This document shows positions 45,591 through 57,234 of a DNA stretch of 64,000 nt, in pieces. Below the pieces are notes generated by a model, which was not told the origin of the DNA, did no database searches, and saw only the letters and a program-made list of their open reading frames with translations. Each line of letters starts with the position of its first letter. Position 1 is the first letter of the stretch. Both the position numbers and the translations under genes were made by a program. The stretch comes from Plectrocnemia conspersa. Taxonomy: Eukaryota > Arthropoda > Insecta > Trichoptera > Polycentropodidae. The stretch spans positions 1,054,001-1,118,000 of the forward strand of contig VTFK01000138.1 of assembly GCA_009617715.1 (NCBI GenBank), read 5' to 3'.

Positions 45591-47678
45591 TGCATACTCA
45601 TAGTTATTATTGTCATAAAATAATTATTCATGCGACTTGAAAAATCTTGCGGGTGTAATATGGACAAATAGGTCAGAAATATTTATATTTATGAATTAAA
45701 AAATCATCACGCGTGGATAAATTATTTGCTAAATATTGAAAAAATACGTCTACTATGGCTGCATTACAATAGCATGGCAATGAAAATGTTAAAGCAATAG
45801 AGATAAAACAGATAGCAAAAAAACATATTTTCGAAATTTTTTTTGTGTGTTTGCGTATTATTTACATTTTAACGAGTAAGGATTACTATCTTGGGAATTG
45901 AAAACTAAACAGCTAAATTAATATAAAATATAAAAAATAAAGTTAGGAAACTATTTCAATACCTTTCAAAGAACGAGTGAATTGAGCATATTTATTGAAG
46001 CCATCCACGGGGAACGATTGCTTTCCACTTTATGGAATTTTCTTATAATGTGCTTTTTGAAAATATTATTCATTAATGTGCTACCTATAGCACATGAAAG
46101 TTTTCTCTAATTTAAATGCCAATCAATATTTATATATAATATAGTTTTAAAATGCACTGCCCTGGTAAATGTACATATGTACCTTTTTATGATAAAATTT
46201 ACAAATTTATAATAAAATATACCGAAATTAAAAAAATAGCAATTGTATTTTTTATATTTTTTTATGGAAAATTTCAGAAATAAAAAAATAAAAAAAAATC
46301 ATTGTAAATTCTTGTGCCTGTAAAATTTTTGGCACTCATCGTACAAAAATATTTTTTTATAGAGTTTGTTAAAGGTTAAATCTGCCAAAACAATTATTTT
46401 TCAAACAGAGATAACAGGTGGCCATCCAATTGTTTGTTTATTCTTCCTATTTTAAATTCCTGATACTATTTTGTTAAATTTTATCTATTTGTTACGACAT
46501 TGCGGTATATTTTAAAGGTGGTGTTTTTCTTTCAAACATATTACATAAGAAAACATGCACTTAGTAGGCTTGGAAATTGGCAGAAATCTTACTTTCAAGT
46601 ACAGAGTTGTTAAATTAGTAAATATTGCGTTTATCAGGTCCTGGAAAAAAAGTGACAATAATTTTATATATAATTATTCTAATATAAATAATCACAGCAG
46701 TCGCCAAGTTTCCTTAACAAAAAATACTGTTGCTCTTAAAAAATCCTGAAGGACAAAAAATAGTGCTTAAAATAAATTAGACCTTATATTACAAGAAAAA
46801 AAATATTTGACTTGAACTTTTTATTTAGACCTCACCTGAATTAAGCTTCTTTGCTTTATACAGATGGCTATTTTGTTGGCAAGAAAAATTTTAAGCTGAC
46901 TATTTTTACAATGTGCTTTAGGCATTTAAACAAACTATCGATTTTAGAAATTTGAAAATATAGATAATTATGCAAAATTCATCAAAACTACATCTTAAAA
47001 TAATAAAGAATAATTAAATGATATGTTTATAGACAGGTGAAAAAAATATTCATCAAAATTATATAAAGTATTTAAGATTTTATTCAGCATCCTTGGTAGT
47101 AATTGAAAGTGCGGATTTTTAGTCATGTATTAAAGTAAATAATTCACATAAATTAAATTTTATTTTCCTTCATATAATAAATATTTTATTGATATTTTTA
47201 TATATTTATTTCTTATAATAAAATAACATGATAAATTCGATTCAGCAATTTAATAATTTGTTTTGCTTTTATTGAAAAAATATTAATTTATATAGTATAT
47301 ACATATGTTACAGTAAATGTTTATTTTTCAGTGATATTAATAAATTAATTTTACTATCTAGGTAAGTACATGAAAAAGCTGTATTGTTAAATGTTCGTTC
47401 GAAATATTTTGGTTTTAAATTTTTTTGTATGCCAAATACCATTTTTATATGAAAAAATATCACACAAAATAAATCCACTATTTCTTAAAAGACATAAGTA
47501 TCGATGATTGGTCCATGTCCAAATATTTATATGAAACTATAAAATAAACTTTTTACCTCCACTTTTTTTGATCAAATTGGTTAATCATTTCAGTGATATG
47601 AATAAGGTGATGTGTCGCGCTATTGTCGTTAAAACACAATTTGCTAGTTGTAAAACATCTTTTTTGCACATCAAATCC
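45591..47678. other. AT-rich intergenic, nothing recognised
   Basis: AT-rich. A 64-codon ATG frame (46,555-46,749) is not recognised. On the minus strand at 47,555-47,640 a CFNDNSATHHLIHIT reading superficially resembles a mariner DNA.PH block but has no supporting context. Confidence 0.4.
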
Positions 47679-47806
47679 AAACCTTACCTAAAGAAAATTA
47701 CCAACCCCAACTTGATCTAATAAAAGCATATAAACTATAGTAAGTTTGAGAACTTTCATTCGATCAAGTTGGGTCTTGTTATTTAATTTCAGTTAGTCTT
47801 AGGTTT
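47679..47806. ncRNA. 128-nt inverted repeat with 21-bp near-perfect stem
   Basis: The inner arms 47,706-47,726 and 47,753-47,773 pair at 19 of 21 positions (12 continuous, CCCAACTTGATC/GATCAAGTTGGG), with a 26-base loop that can form a further small stem (AAACT/AGTTT). Outside, similarity continues with gaps to AAACCT (47,679) and AGGTTT (47,806). The geometry fits a miRNA-like or hairpin-RNA precursor, or a short inverted-repeat transposon. No TA or TTAA duplication is obvious at the ends, and I match no known miRNA. Confidence 0.4.
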
Positions 47807-48645
47807 CAACATCTTATCCTGAACAGGCAATGTGTCACCCTACTACTGTTTATTGTAACGAAATTCTTGAGGGTGGTCATGGTTTATAGTTCTTTAATTT
47901 TAAGCATATCAGTGCAAATGTATTGTCCATGTATAGGTTAGTAAAAATAGTAAATCAAGTTTTAGTAAAAGTCTGGTAATAATTTAAATTTAATACTTGT
48001 TTATTATTTTATTATTTTATATACAATCAGTGAAAAAAAACTGTACATAGTAAAAATAAAAATACCGCTATGAATATATTTTTACTTATAATACAAACTA
48101 GCAATAAGATGTATAATAAATATAATCGGCAGTAAATATAATATAGCAAAGAGTAGATATCCTCATATGTGTAAATGACATTGTTGATTTTTTCATGGTT
48201 CACTATTTTTGCATTAGCTTATATAAATGTTTTCAAAGTAATATGTAAGAAATCTAGAATCGATATATAATGGATATCTATCTCTAGATTATATTACAAA
48301 CTAGAACGAATAAAGTAATAAAATTCAATTTCGCGCGCGGATGGGCATAAAGTGTAATATCGCGTATGTTTTTTTTCAAGAGTTAGTCCTTCTGAAAAAT
48401 ATGTACGAGATCTCGTGCAGTTTATTGCGGATATATAATGTACAGTGCTTTTATATAGTCGCTCATAAAATAAAACCGTAAGTGTTCGGCTCATAGTTAT
48501 GTATATCTGATGCATTAGTTTGCTTAAAAAAATCAAATACCATTTTTTCAAATTTTAAACAACACGCAATAAAGTTCGTGAGAATCTAATTAAAAAAAAC
48601 ATACTAAACAGTTTGTCCACAATATTGGCGTAATACGGAGAAAAT
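47807..48645. other. AT-rich intergenic, nothing recognised
   Basis: AT-rich. A minus-strand 85-codon frame (48,294-48,551) is not protein-like. Confidence 0.45.
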
Positions 48646-48900
48646 TGATTAGTTTTTTAACTTATGCGATTTAGTAGAAAGGATTCGTAAGAGCGTCCAT
48701 ACGAATATATTAGTTGCATTTGAGCGCCCGCTGGCATGTTAGCATTCAGTTAATGGCGAATGCGGCCCTGCGGAAGGCGGTGGTAAACCGCCATGTTCCC
48801 AAGAGATTCATTGTGGTGTCTTTGAGTAAAATGTTTTGATGGTTCGTAATGGAGCGATATATGCTAACGTATAACCTCTGCGATTTCACAAAGTAACTGT
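48646..48900. other. GC-richer block with small hairpin
   Basis: GGCGGT (48,776-48,781) and ACCGCC (48,787-48,792) form a short stem. Candidate regulatory block, weak. Confidence 0.22.
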
Positions 48901-49416
48901 GAATTATAAACTTCATGCATGTACATATATTATTGCTTATATAACATGGGAATAACGGTCCAACGCGTCCTATATTTTATCAAAATAATATGCTAACCAA
49001 AATTTACAATATATTATGGAGCAAAATCGCCAAAGTTTGGCTTGAGTTTATTTATAAATATTATCTAACTTTACTGACACATGTCAGATCAAAGGGTTAA
49101 AGGTCTGTTAGCGTAGGTCTTCTTTTATATTGTTTATTTGTGGTTCTTAGTGAACAGGCTTTTCCAAGTTGGCAATTTCCGAAGAACTTTTTTCTCGCCA
49201 AAAAACAATACAATATATAATACATACAACTTTAATGTCTCTGAACTGTGTATTAATATTATAAAAATAATATAATTTTTGGCGCATTTTATTTTTTATA
49301 TTACCGCTAGCTAATGGGTGCCAGAATATCACCGGGCTTTGGGGTCAGCCGTCGAGGAACTGCTCCGCATGTAGGACTTCGTAGGAGTGCTCTCTTGGGA
49401 TGCAATCTTGTAATTC
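48901..49416. other. mixed intergenic
   Basis: Mostly AT-rich with a richer patch at 49,300-49,410. No supported feature. Confidence 0.4.
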
Positions 49417-49482
49417 TCTATATATCTTCTCTAAAGCTGGACTTTTATTATATATGGTCCAGCTTTAGAATATATATATAAA
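49417..49482. ncRNA. perfect 12-bp stem hairpin with AT extension
   Basis: CTAAAGCTGGAC (49,431-49,442) and GTCCAGCTTTAG (49,457-49,468) pair perfectly around a 14-base loop. AT-rich outer arms (TATATATCTTCT against AATATATATATA) can extend the stem with mismatches to about 66 bases in all. Candidate small-RNA precursor or short palindromic element. Confidence 0.28.
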
Positions 49483-50410
49483 AATTATTAAAAGAAAGCT
49501 CTGTAAAAAAATATTTGAAAAATAATCGTTTATGTAAAAATAATCATCTGTTTCAATGATTTTTTTTAAATATTTTTTTACTTCGTTATTAGCACATCTT
49601 CTATTACAACAATTACTTATGTAATGACTAGATTTATGGCATATTTAGGGAAAAAGCAAAGCGATTCTTGCTATTATTCCCTTTTAAAATTCGGTTTTGG
49701 ATCAATCTGGTTTTAAATCTAAGCCTGGATCTTGACGTCCTATTTTAATTTTTTTTTGTGAAATTTTCTTAATTACATTTCTATTTTAGCACTCAGTAAA
49801 ATATCGTTGATCCAGCACTTCCAATTATTTTGTTGTAGTTCTCTTTTAATTAATAACATAAAAGTGCACTTTTGGTCATCTTTTTGAAAATTATTTGGAA
49901 TTGCTTTTCAAATTAATTTATTTATTAATTACTTTTATTAAAATATATTTTTTTAGTAATTTATTTTACCTGGGTTTTAAAACCATAAAATGGTTATGTA
50001 TGTTCTATATTTTTTATATACTCGTTTAATACAATATTAAAACTGCAGGTGAAAATATTTTCATCAAAATTAATTACAATTTTATAATCTACAAGAGAAA
50101 ATTAATAAAATAAATTTTTTGCATCTAGTTGTCGCTTTTATTGCAAAACACTATAATCGCGTATCTCTAAGTATATAGAATAAAAATAAACGGCCCGAGA
50201 AAACTAACTTGCGGGACTCCTGAGGTAATTTAACGTGGTATCACCATAGTTTTATTATTAAAAGATTATTTTAGGCGTGATAATATTCTCTTTTTAATAT
50301 TTTACTAAGCGAAATTAATGGCTGAAATATTTTTTTTGTAATACATATAACAAAAAATTTACAGAAAATTGAAGTGTAGGGGGCTCAATTATATGTATTC
50401 ATTTAGATTT
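49483..50410. other. AT-rich intergenic, nothing recognised
   Basis: AT-rich. No supported feature. Confidence 0.5.
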
Positions 50411-51230
50411 AATTATGGTCAGAACTAGCGGCACTCAGGTAACGCTGGCGTAACGGATTCTTCTCTCCACTGGCAAACTTCGGCGCGTACGTACGCGCGC
50501 CGCCGCGCGCTTGCGCCCCATATATTGTATAATATATTCTAACATGTAACTTTAATACTACTGTAGTGGCTCAATCTGTGTCTAACTGTCGCAAAAAAAA
50601 TAATATTTGGTGTTGTAAATAAGTGGTGGCGCACGGGTCAAATTTATGGTAGCGGTTTGTACTATGAATCCAGCTGAACGAACTATGTTATCATGATTTG
50701 TATACATGTACACGCACTTGCGTGTTAGTAGCACTCTTAATCTGACAGTAACTATATACAGATACTAGTAAATACGTATGAAATTATAAAAATATTTTTT
50801 AGGTTTAATCCCTGTTTCTTTTTTTACATTTTCTAATTGCAGCTTCGCCGCCCCGAAATAGATTGGCGCGTCGAAAAATTCGCTTGTCGGGCAAAATGTA
50901 TGTGTAGGGGCTCACTCGGTTGACCCCTAGCGGTTAGTTGTTCAAGTCTGTTGTAGTTAGAGTAGCGCCTACTTCCCGTACACTTTGCGGGCGCATTACT
51001 CAGCTGAACCGTACCGGTTGTCCAAGCCCGGCTTCCGCTGGCAATTTAAAATTTCGCAATTGTTTCCGATAAATAATGGGGCGTGCCGGTTTTACACAGC
51101 ACTAAAAATGCATCCCGGTGCATGTGCAGCCTTGCTTTATGAATCCATTAATATTCTTTGGATATTTATAGCCCCAACGACGCCGCCACTGCCGCTTCTG
51201 CTATCCGATCGGATGTATTTTTTGTAATGT
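50411..51230. other. GC-rich island cluster, candidate regulatory
   Basis: Two GC-rich parts (50,420-50,520 and 50,840-51,220) with a less rich middle. The first carries the alternating purine-pyrimidine palindrome at 50,483-50,500. Plus-strand frames 50,985-51,227 and 51,158-51,439 overlap and are not recognised. Confidence 0.28.
50483..50500. repeat. 18-bp alternating purine-pyrimidine palindrome
   Basis: GCGCGTACGTACGCGCGC alternates purine and pyrimidine throughout, and its first 16 bases are a perfect palindrome. Such tracts can adopt left-handed (Z) DNA under supercoiling. Confidence 0.7.
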
Positions 51231-53179
51231 GTAATATACACCCAAGAAATACACTTATAGGTTGCTCCACTTGTATATTAATTTATAAAAAAAATATTTT
51301 CACGTTAAAAAAAAATATCAATATGATTATTACAAATATTTCAGAAATCGTCATTGACGCTGATATTTTGGAATTGTTAACGGTTCGCTATTTATGTAAC
51401 ATAAATAAACATGCAAGTTTTTTGCATCTCCTAGTTTAAATGTATATATGATAAATTGTATCGGATGGCATTTTTTCGAAAATTCTTCTAATAAAAGTAC
51501 TTCAGCGATAATACGTAAAAAAAAATTCTTGATTTTTCATTGTTTTTTTATTTTTGAGTTCTTAAATTTTTTTTGACTGGCACACGTTCAAGAAAGTCGA
51601 AACAAAGTGTTTACTAATCTATTTTTTGAAGTCGATTATAACATTTATATTGTCGAAGAATAATTTTGAAGTGTAAATCTAAAATTCAGTTTTTTTTTTA
51701 CAACATAGTATGAATGCGGCTGAAAACGAAACGGATTAAAATCACAAATTATAAAAATTATTGCGATTGTGAGCCATTATAAAATATTCGTGAACATTTA
51801 ATATATGGCAAAATAATATTTAAAAATAAACCTAAATAAAAATGCATGTTAGATGTATAAGTAGCAATAAAAAATAGATTAAGGATTGTTTTAAATACAT
51901 ATTAATAGATATAATGTGTTAGTTAAGTTAGCCGTTAAAAAATTAAAAGATTTCAATCATAACAATTTATATGAAAAAATGAGCTATTTAGGAGCAGCGT
52001 TTATTGCCACTGTAATATCACTGTTGAATTTAATTTAATTACCATTTATTAATTTCATTATTATTTAATAAAAAAAAATACTTAAAAATAAGGCAATTTT
52101 TACTTTCATATCAAAAATTATATAATAGCTGTTGATTTTGGAACGATTGAAAAATCGACGCAGTAAATTCGTCCGAAAATGGCTTGTGTGATCCACTCGA
52201 AATATCACAGTAAATCGATACACGAACAATATATATATATATTATTAAATAAATGTTTCGTTTTTTTCGCACACCTTTAATATATTCTGCTATATATGTA
52301 CATACATATAATATATGTATATAATACCATTGTCTTGTTATTAAAGCCATGCGTTGAAATATTTATTTATTTAAAAAAATAATATTCTTTGAAAAAATGC
52401 ATTTCGAAGCAAAAATGTGTTAAAAGGTGCTAAAACGCCATAATATTGTTTTATGAACCAACAGCGAAATTCGATAAATAGGATAAAATCTTTAATTTAC
52501 ACTATGATATTCAGTAAAAATAATAATAAATTAAAGATTCATTCGCTAACATAATTTGGATTTAGAGCTGGTCCATATTTTTAAAATAGACGCCCTATTT
52601 ACGTACACAAAGCGACCTCTAGACATTTAACACATCATTGATCTTAATCATATACAGTAGTATGTACCTTTTCAAATAGGAAAAATAGCACTATTACTAT
52701 TTCACCGAATATTATTTAAGGTTAAATTTAAAAGGAAATTCACCTTAGCGATCAGTGTCAAATTATTTGCAATAAAATACGTGTGAAAAATATAAATGTT
52801 GTGTACTTCCAGGAAGAAGTGTGAATGACCTGTATAATTTTTCATATTCTTATGTCAACACTTGAAAAGTTTTAAGTGTATGTTTATGCTGATGAAAATA
52901 TATTTATTATCATATTGTAAGCTTTGTGATATTAATGTAATGTAAAGTAAAAAAAATACTTAAGAATACATAAAAAAACTTTTTCTAAAGTTGTTTAATT
53001 CTACCAGACTTGTTCATGTGTATATGTACATAAACAAGTGTACAATACACGCATTTTATCTTAACATTTATAATATAGGATCATTTTAATGGGCATTTCA
53101 TTGTATATATATTTTTTAATAATATGTAAGTTTACCTGTGTATATATTTTTGTCTAAACAACATACGAATTTATTTTGT
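51231..53179. other. AT-rich intergenic, nothing recognised
   Basis: AT-rich. Minus-strand frame 52,111-52,350 is low-complexity and not called. Confidence 0.5.
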
Positions 53180-53690
53180 GAGTGTTTTATGTATGATATA
53201 GAAGTGACGCTCAGCCTCAGGGGTTCGAACTATGAACACAGAGGGCGCTTCGCGAAAACAAAACACACTCGAATGGGGTGGAATAGAAATCGAAAGAATA
53301 AGAAGAGAGCAAAGAAGAAAAAAACTATCTCTAGAAAAACTCGGCGAAGTGAAACAATCGATGTGAAGAAAATGCGACGGTGAAATATTTGCTCTGAGGA
53401 AAGGTGGCACCGCGTTTTTCCATTCTTTTCGCGCAATACGTAATAAAAATATTTCTTCGACGGTAATGTTTTTCATTTTACCCTAAACGCCTCGGTTGTT
53501 TTTTTTTTGTTTTTTTTTCAGAGCGACCCTGTTGACAAATAATTTGTGAGGATTTCATACTCATGATTTTCATATTTATAAGGAGAGGTGAAAGAGAATC
53601 GCGCTGATGTACGACTCTGTCGGGCGGTAATTTGCTCGTGAAAAAATTGCTGAGGCATAATATCAACTTACAACTGGGCTCGTTAAAAAA
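53180..53690. other. GC-richer block, strand-biased purines
   Basis: 53,270-53,390 is markedly purine-rich on the plus strand (runs of GAA and AGA), giving a lysine/arginine-rich plus-strand frame (53,138-53,383) and a minus-strand frame as long. The peptide bias follows the base bias, so no gene is called. Candidate polypurine or regulatory tract. Confidence 0.25.
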
Positions 53691-54109
53691 ATGTACTTTA
53701 TTTGCGAGCATAGTTCAAGGCTTTTCTTAATAAGAAGTTGTGTTATAATATAAAAAAAATAAAAGCTTAGATATGATTCTTATTCCAACGCATTGCCTTT
53801 AATTTCATTGTTTTGTGTGACATACACATATGCGTTACAATCATAAAATAAGAGTATACATAACAAATATAATGTATTATATAAAAAAATATTAAAAATG
53901 ATGTGAGCATCTATAGTTAGCATAAAGACATATAAATATCGTACAAAAATATATGTTTTTTTTTACGCAAGTAATCGGATAGAAATATCACATCAAAGTT
54001 CAAGTAATGTATAAAAAAACTGCATTTTATTTCAAGACGATAACGGCTTGTTATTAGGCTAATAAATATTTTTGCAATTTTTTATTAACCTGTTAAACTA
54101 TACTATACT
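53691..54109. other. AT-rich intergenic
   Basis: AT-rich. Nothing recognised. Confidence 0.5.
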
Positions 54110-54260
54110 ATATATAAGCTAACAATTTTTTATTAACATATAAAAAAAATACGAACGAACTATTGTTGTTTCTTTGTCATTAATAAACATTAGAAACAGC
54201 ATTGGATCTAAGTTGTATCCTTGCCATATTTGCCATATATGCTTTATATAATAATTTGAA
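54110..54260 (-). pseudogene. Jockey-like reverse transcriptase scrap
   Basis: The minus strand reads QGYNLDPMLFLMFINDKETT and then IVRSYFFYML, which aligns directly with QGSNLGPLLFLLFINDIETA and EHSDFLLYAD of copies A and B. The nucleotide match includes TTTATTAATGACAAAGAAAC. It covers only the RT segment leading into the catalytic motif. It is an isolated scrap of the same or a sister family in opposite orientation. Confidence 0.7.
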
Positions 54261-54333
54261 ATGTATAGTGAAAATAATAGTGCTTCAAATAGAGTAAAAC
54301 ATTTTTTTAATCTTTAATCCTAGCTATACTTAC

Positions 54334-54367
54334 CGAATATCTCTCGTACGTCGCCCTAATAGCACTT
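54334..54367 (-). other. candidate 34-nt microexon
   Basis: On the minus strand a strong acceptor (TTGTATTTATTTTTAG, ending at 54,368) and a strong donor (GTAAGTATAG from 54,333 downward) flank 34 bases. Two frames are open, one giving SAIRATYERYS. No joining exon is identified. The signals are among the best splice matches seen in the window, but chance cannot be excluded. Confidence 0.22.
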
Positions 54368-54479
54368 CTAAAAATAAATACAATTTCGATTCTGTACATA
54401 TAAATACGCATTTTGTCGGTTCTGGTTCTGTTTTATTTTTTCGGCATAAGCGATTCTCTGAAAAATAAAATAAATAACT

Positions 54480-55200
54480 AATTTCCGTTCGTTTCGAGCC
54501 GGCGCATGTTTTATTCAAGAGATCGCCTATGGATATTGTACAATATTTTTTCCCAGTCGGCGTATGTTTATCAAACGTCAGTTTCCATCTCGTATTGCCA
54601 TTATGGGCCAACTATTGCGCAAATAAATCAGACTTATTTTCTATCTGAGTCGTTTTCATGTGATTTTTTCGTTGGTCGTGCTCTCCTCTCCACCGCCGCG
54701 CCGTTTTGTATCAATTCTTACGCCATATATCAACCGCACCAGCCACCTGACAAATGTGTTTGCCGAAAACAATCGAACCCAATCACACGGCCAAACACGA
54801 GGGTTTTCGTTTCTGTGTTTACTTTGAATAAATTGAATTCGAATCCCGGGCCTAATCTAGGAGCAAATACTAGTAGATATTATTGATCTTTCGATGAAAG
54901 GATAACCGCAGTTATAATTAGTTTAATGTCTTGCATTGGTTTGTTTTCCTTTGTGTTATGCGATAATAGGTGTTTGGAGGAACATGGGATGAGTGTAAGG
55001 GGGCACACGTATAAATACGAAAGGCTCAACGGATCATGTATGTTTCGGTTTACTGTAAACACTGTGCGTGTTTCGGATTTAAATTAATGTTTAGTCACCT
55101 AGATATTCTTCCATCCCTTAAAAGCGATTTTGAGCAGCCCGCCAGCAATTAAATCTTAATATGCGAGATTTACGTGACGTCACAGCTTAAAAAAATTAGA
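54480..55200. other. GC-richer island with CRE and C/EBP-like sites
   Basis: Raised GC to about 54,880 and again 54,960-55,190. Contains ATTGCGCAAA (54,614-54,623, C/EBP-like), TATCAACCGCACC (Runt-like) and a perfect CRE at 55,175. The 126-codon frame (54,506-54,886) has no recognised domain. Candidate regulatory region. Confidence 0.3.
55175..55182. promoter_or_regulatory. perfect CRE palindrome
   Basis: TGACGTCA, the consensus CREB/ATF binding site, within TTTACGTGACGTCACAGC. Binding is inferred. Confidence 0.4.
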
Positions 55201-55534
55201 GCAATGCTGTGATTGCAGTGTGTTTAAAATGTCCGTACCAAATCCTATTTTTCCCATGTGAATAGGTTGTTCAATAATCCGTTTATTTTGTGCGATATAA
55301 AAAATTAATTGTTGAGCAGGAACAATATTAATTAAAAAAAATATAAATAAATATATTTATGACGTAGAACACGGTTTTAAAAAATATTCAATTTGTCCTA
55401 AATTACCTCTATTGTCTTTTTAAATCTTTCATTGTAGCCTCACATGTGTAAGCCCAATGCGTTACAACGATGTAAATCAGTACCTACTTGATAAGATAAA
55501 CAGTATCTACAAGTAATTATTAACCACCAGACTG
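55201..55534. other. AT-rich intergenic
   Basis: AT-rich. Nothing recognised. Confidence 0.45.
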
Positions 55535-55850
55535 AGAGTCTGAAAATCAGTGACATATATAAATAATTAATTATAAGTCAATGAATGTCACTTTGCTGCT
55601 GAAGTCAGTTTTGAAAAATAACGCATTTTTGTAAATAATAATTTAAGTCTGCTGCAAAGACCAAAACCTGTAGCATCTGGGTTATTAGAGGCTTTACGCA
55701 CTACACCATTCCAACCCAGACTTCCAAGCTGTCCAATAATTTTATTTTTTTTGCGTCCTACATCAAACTTTGCTTTGTTCTACCGAGAAATAAGGTCACC
55801 CATCAGTTTTTCAGCTAAACATGTAAGGTAAAAGGGCTAAAATGAAAACG
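55535..55850 (+). repeat. dispersed repeat family 2, fullest copy
   Basis: Aligns with the reverse copy at 11,075-11,280 over its left two thirds (AACCACC, GTGACATATATA, TAACGCA, GTCTGCTGC, GCATCTGGGTTATTAG, CACTACACCATTCCAACC). Its right third aligns with the fragment at 8308 (AAATAAGGTCACCCATCAG). No coding frame shared between copies. Confidence 0.6.
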
Positions 55851-56620
55851 TTTGTATATTCTTTTAATTTTGCAAGAATGTAAGTTGTTTAAATATCCGT
55901 TCTCATTTCGTATGTATCATTTTAAATCTTATCAAAGGCTTTGATAATATAAATGAGTAAATAGATGTCTTTATATTTTGCGCTATGGGCTCGTTAATTG
56001 GCGCTATGCCCTCACAATATTGTGTTTCGCATACAATCTCGTGATATTGTGATTTGTGATCGAAACTTCGAGCTTTGCGCTTAATTTTGTTTTTTTTGTT
56101 ACTATACTTTACATATAAATTAGGTTATTTGTTGATTTTTTGTGAGTAGACGCTTTTGAATAAATAAGAAATAAGTATCGTTATATAATAAGAAATATAA
56201 AATAAATATAGAGATATTTATATAAAATATGTTACTACTTTTGATTTATTTACAATATATAAATTACATATATTGTCATATAAAAATGCATAATATTTTT
56301 ACTACTGAAAGTATTCTAAGACACAGTTTCACAACAAAATAAAAATCAACTGCTTTCAATCACAATTTAAAAATATAATGAGATTTTATGTTTAATTAAA
56401 TTTTCTGTGTATAAATAAAATCGAATTATTATAATACATATTCAATACCTTTGATATTTAACTAATGAAACTCGACACTATGACACACCATAGATTTAAA
56501 TATGATTTCGACGAAACGGTAAATTGGCTTTAAGGTATTATTGTAGTTTGATTTAGTTATTTACTAGAATTATGAAACGCTTTAGTCTAGGCTGTCAAAA
56601 TCGTTACTGACGGGCATATT
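55851..56620. other. AT-rich intergenic, nothing recognised
   Basis: AT-rich. No supported feature. Confidence 0.5.
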
Positions 56621-56623
56621 ATA

Positions 56624-56775
56624 CGAGGGTAGGTCAATAAGTCCTAACAAAATAATATAAAAACACATTATTTTGGATTGATTTATTTTTATTTTGCAAC
56701 ATAGTCTCCTTTTAGCTCAATACACTTTGACCAGTGTTTTTACAACTTTTTCAAGCCATTCAAAAAATTAAAGGT
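56624..56775 (-). mobile_element. mariner-like element, 3' end only
   Basis: Starts after a TA with the terminal-repeat-like CGAGGGTAGGTCAATAAGTC. On the minus strand the last coding part reads HWSKCIELKGDYVAK followed by a stop (56,689-56,691 on the plus strand), the well-known C-terminal end of mariner transposases. The catalytic D,D34D core and the other inverted repeat are missing, so this is a dead remnant cut near 56,775. Confidence 0.8.
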
Positions 56776-57234
56776 CTTTAAAACGAAACGTAAAGTAATT
56801 CACGCGATAAACCAAAAGTGAAGGACGTGGTTAATTTCAACATTGAAAAAAACAATTTAAATTTTCTATTAACTGCTAGTGATTCCGTTAATTAAGTAGA
56901 TCACAAACTACAAGGTCATCAGTATATAAATAAAGCGTTGAAAAATGTTGCAATATGATCCCATGTGTTTGTTTACTTGAAAACATCCACAATTCCTGTC
57001 ATTTGATCTAGACATTACGAATTGTTAGATAAAACAACACAATTATACTCCTAATCAGTATACATTTTATGTTGATATATCAATGTAGATTTCATTTGAC
57101 TGAATGTGGGTTTCGAGATATGCCAATTACAGATAATAAGTAGTATTTAAATAGCATTTTATTTGCTAACTGAAGAAGAGAAAAGGTATATAATTAAAAA
57201 TATTACAATAAAAATATGTAGTGTACATATATTA
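56776..57234. other. AT-rich intergenic
   Basis: AT-rich. Nothing recognised. Confidence 0.5.

Noticed and set aside
47555..47640. Minus-strand reading CFNDNSATHHLIHIT resembling the mariner/Tc1 DNA.PH catalytic block
   Set aside because: The following HPPYSPDLAP block is absent and no terminal repeats are near, so the similarity is probably chance.
53218..53245. GGTTCGAAC as the T-loop of a tRNA gene
   Set aside because: No cloverleaf can be drawn around it. Similar GTTTCGAATCTAGG (23,969) and ATTCGAATCCCGG (54,836) also fail.
53138..53383. Lysine/arginine-rich 81-codon frame as a nuclear or ribosomal protein
   Set aside because: The composition follows a purine-rich DNA tract and the opposite strand is equally open.
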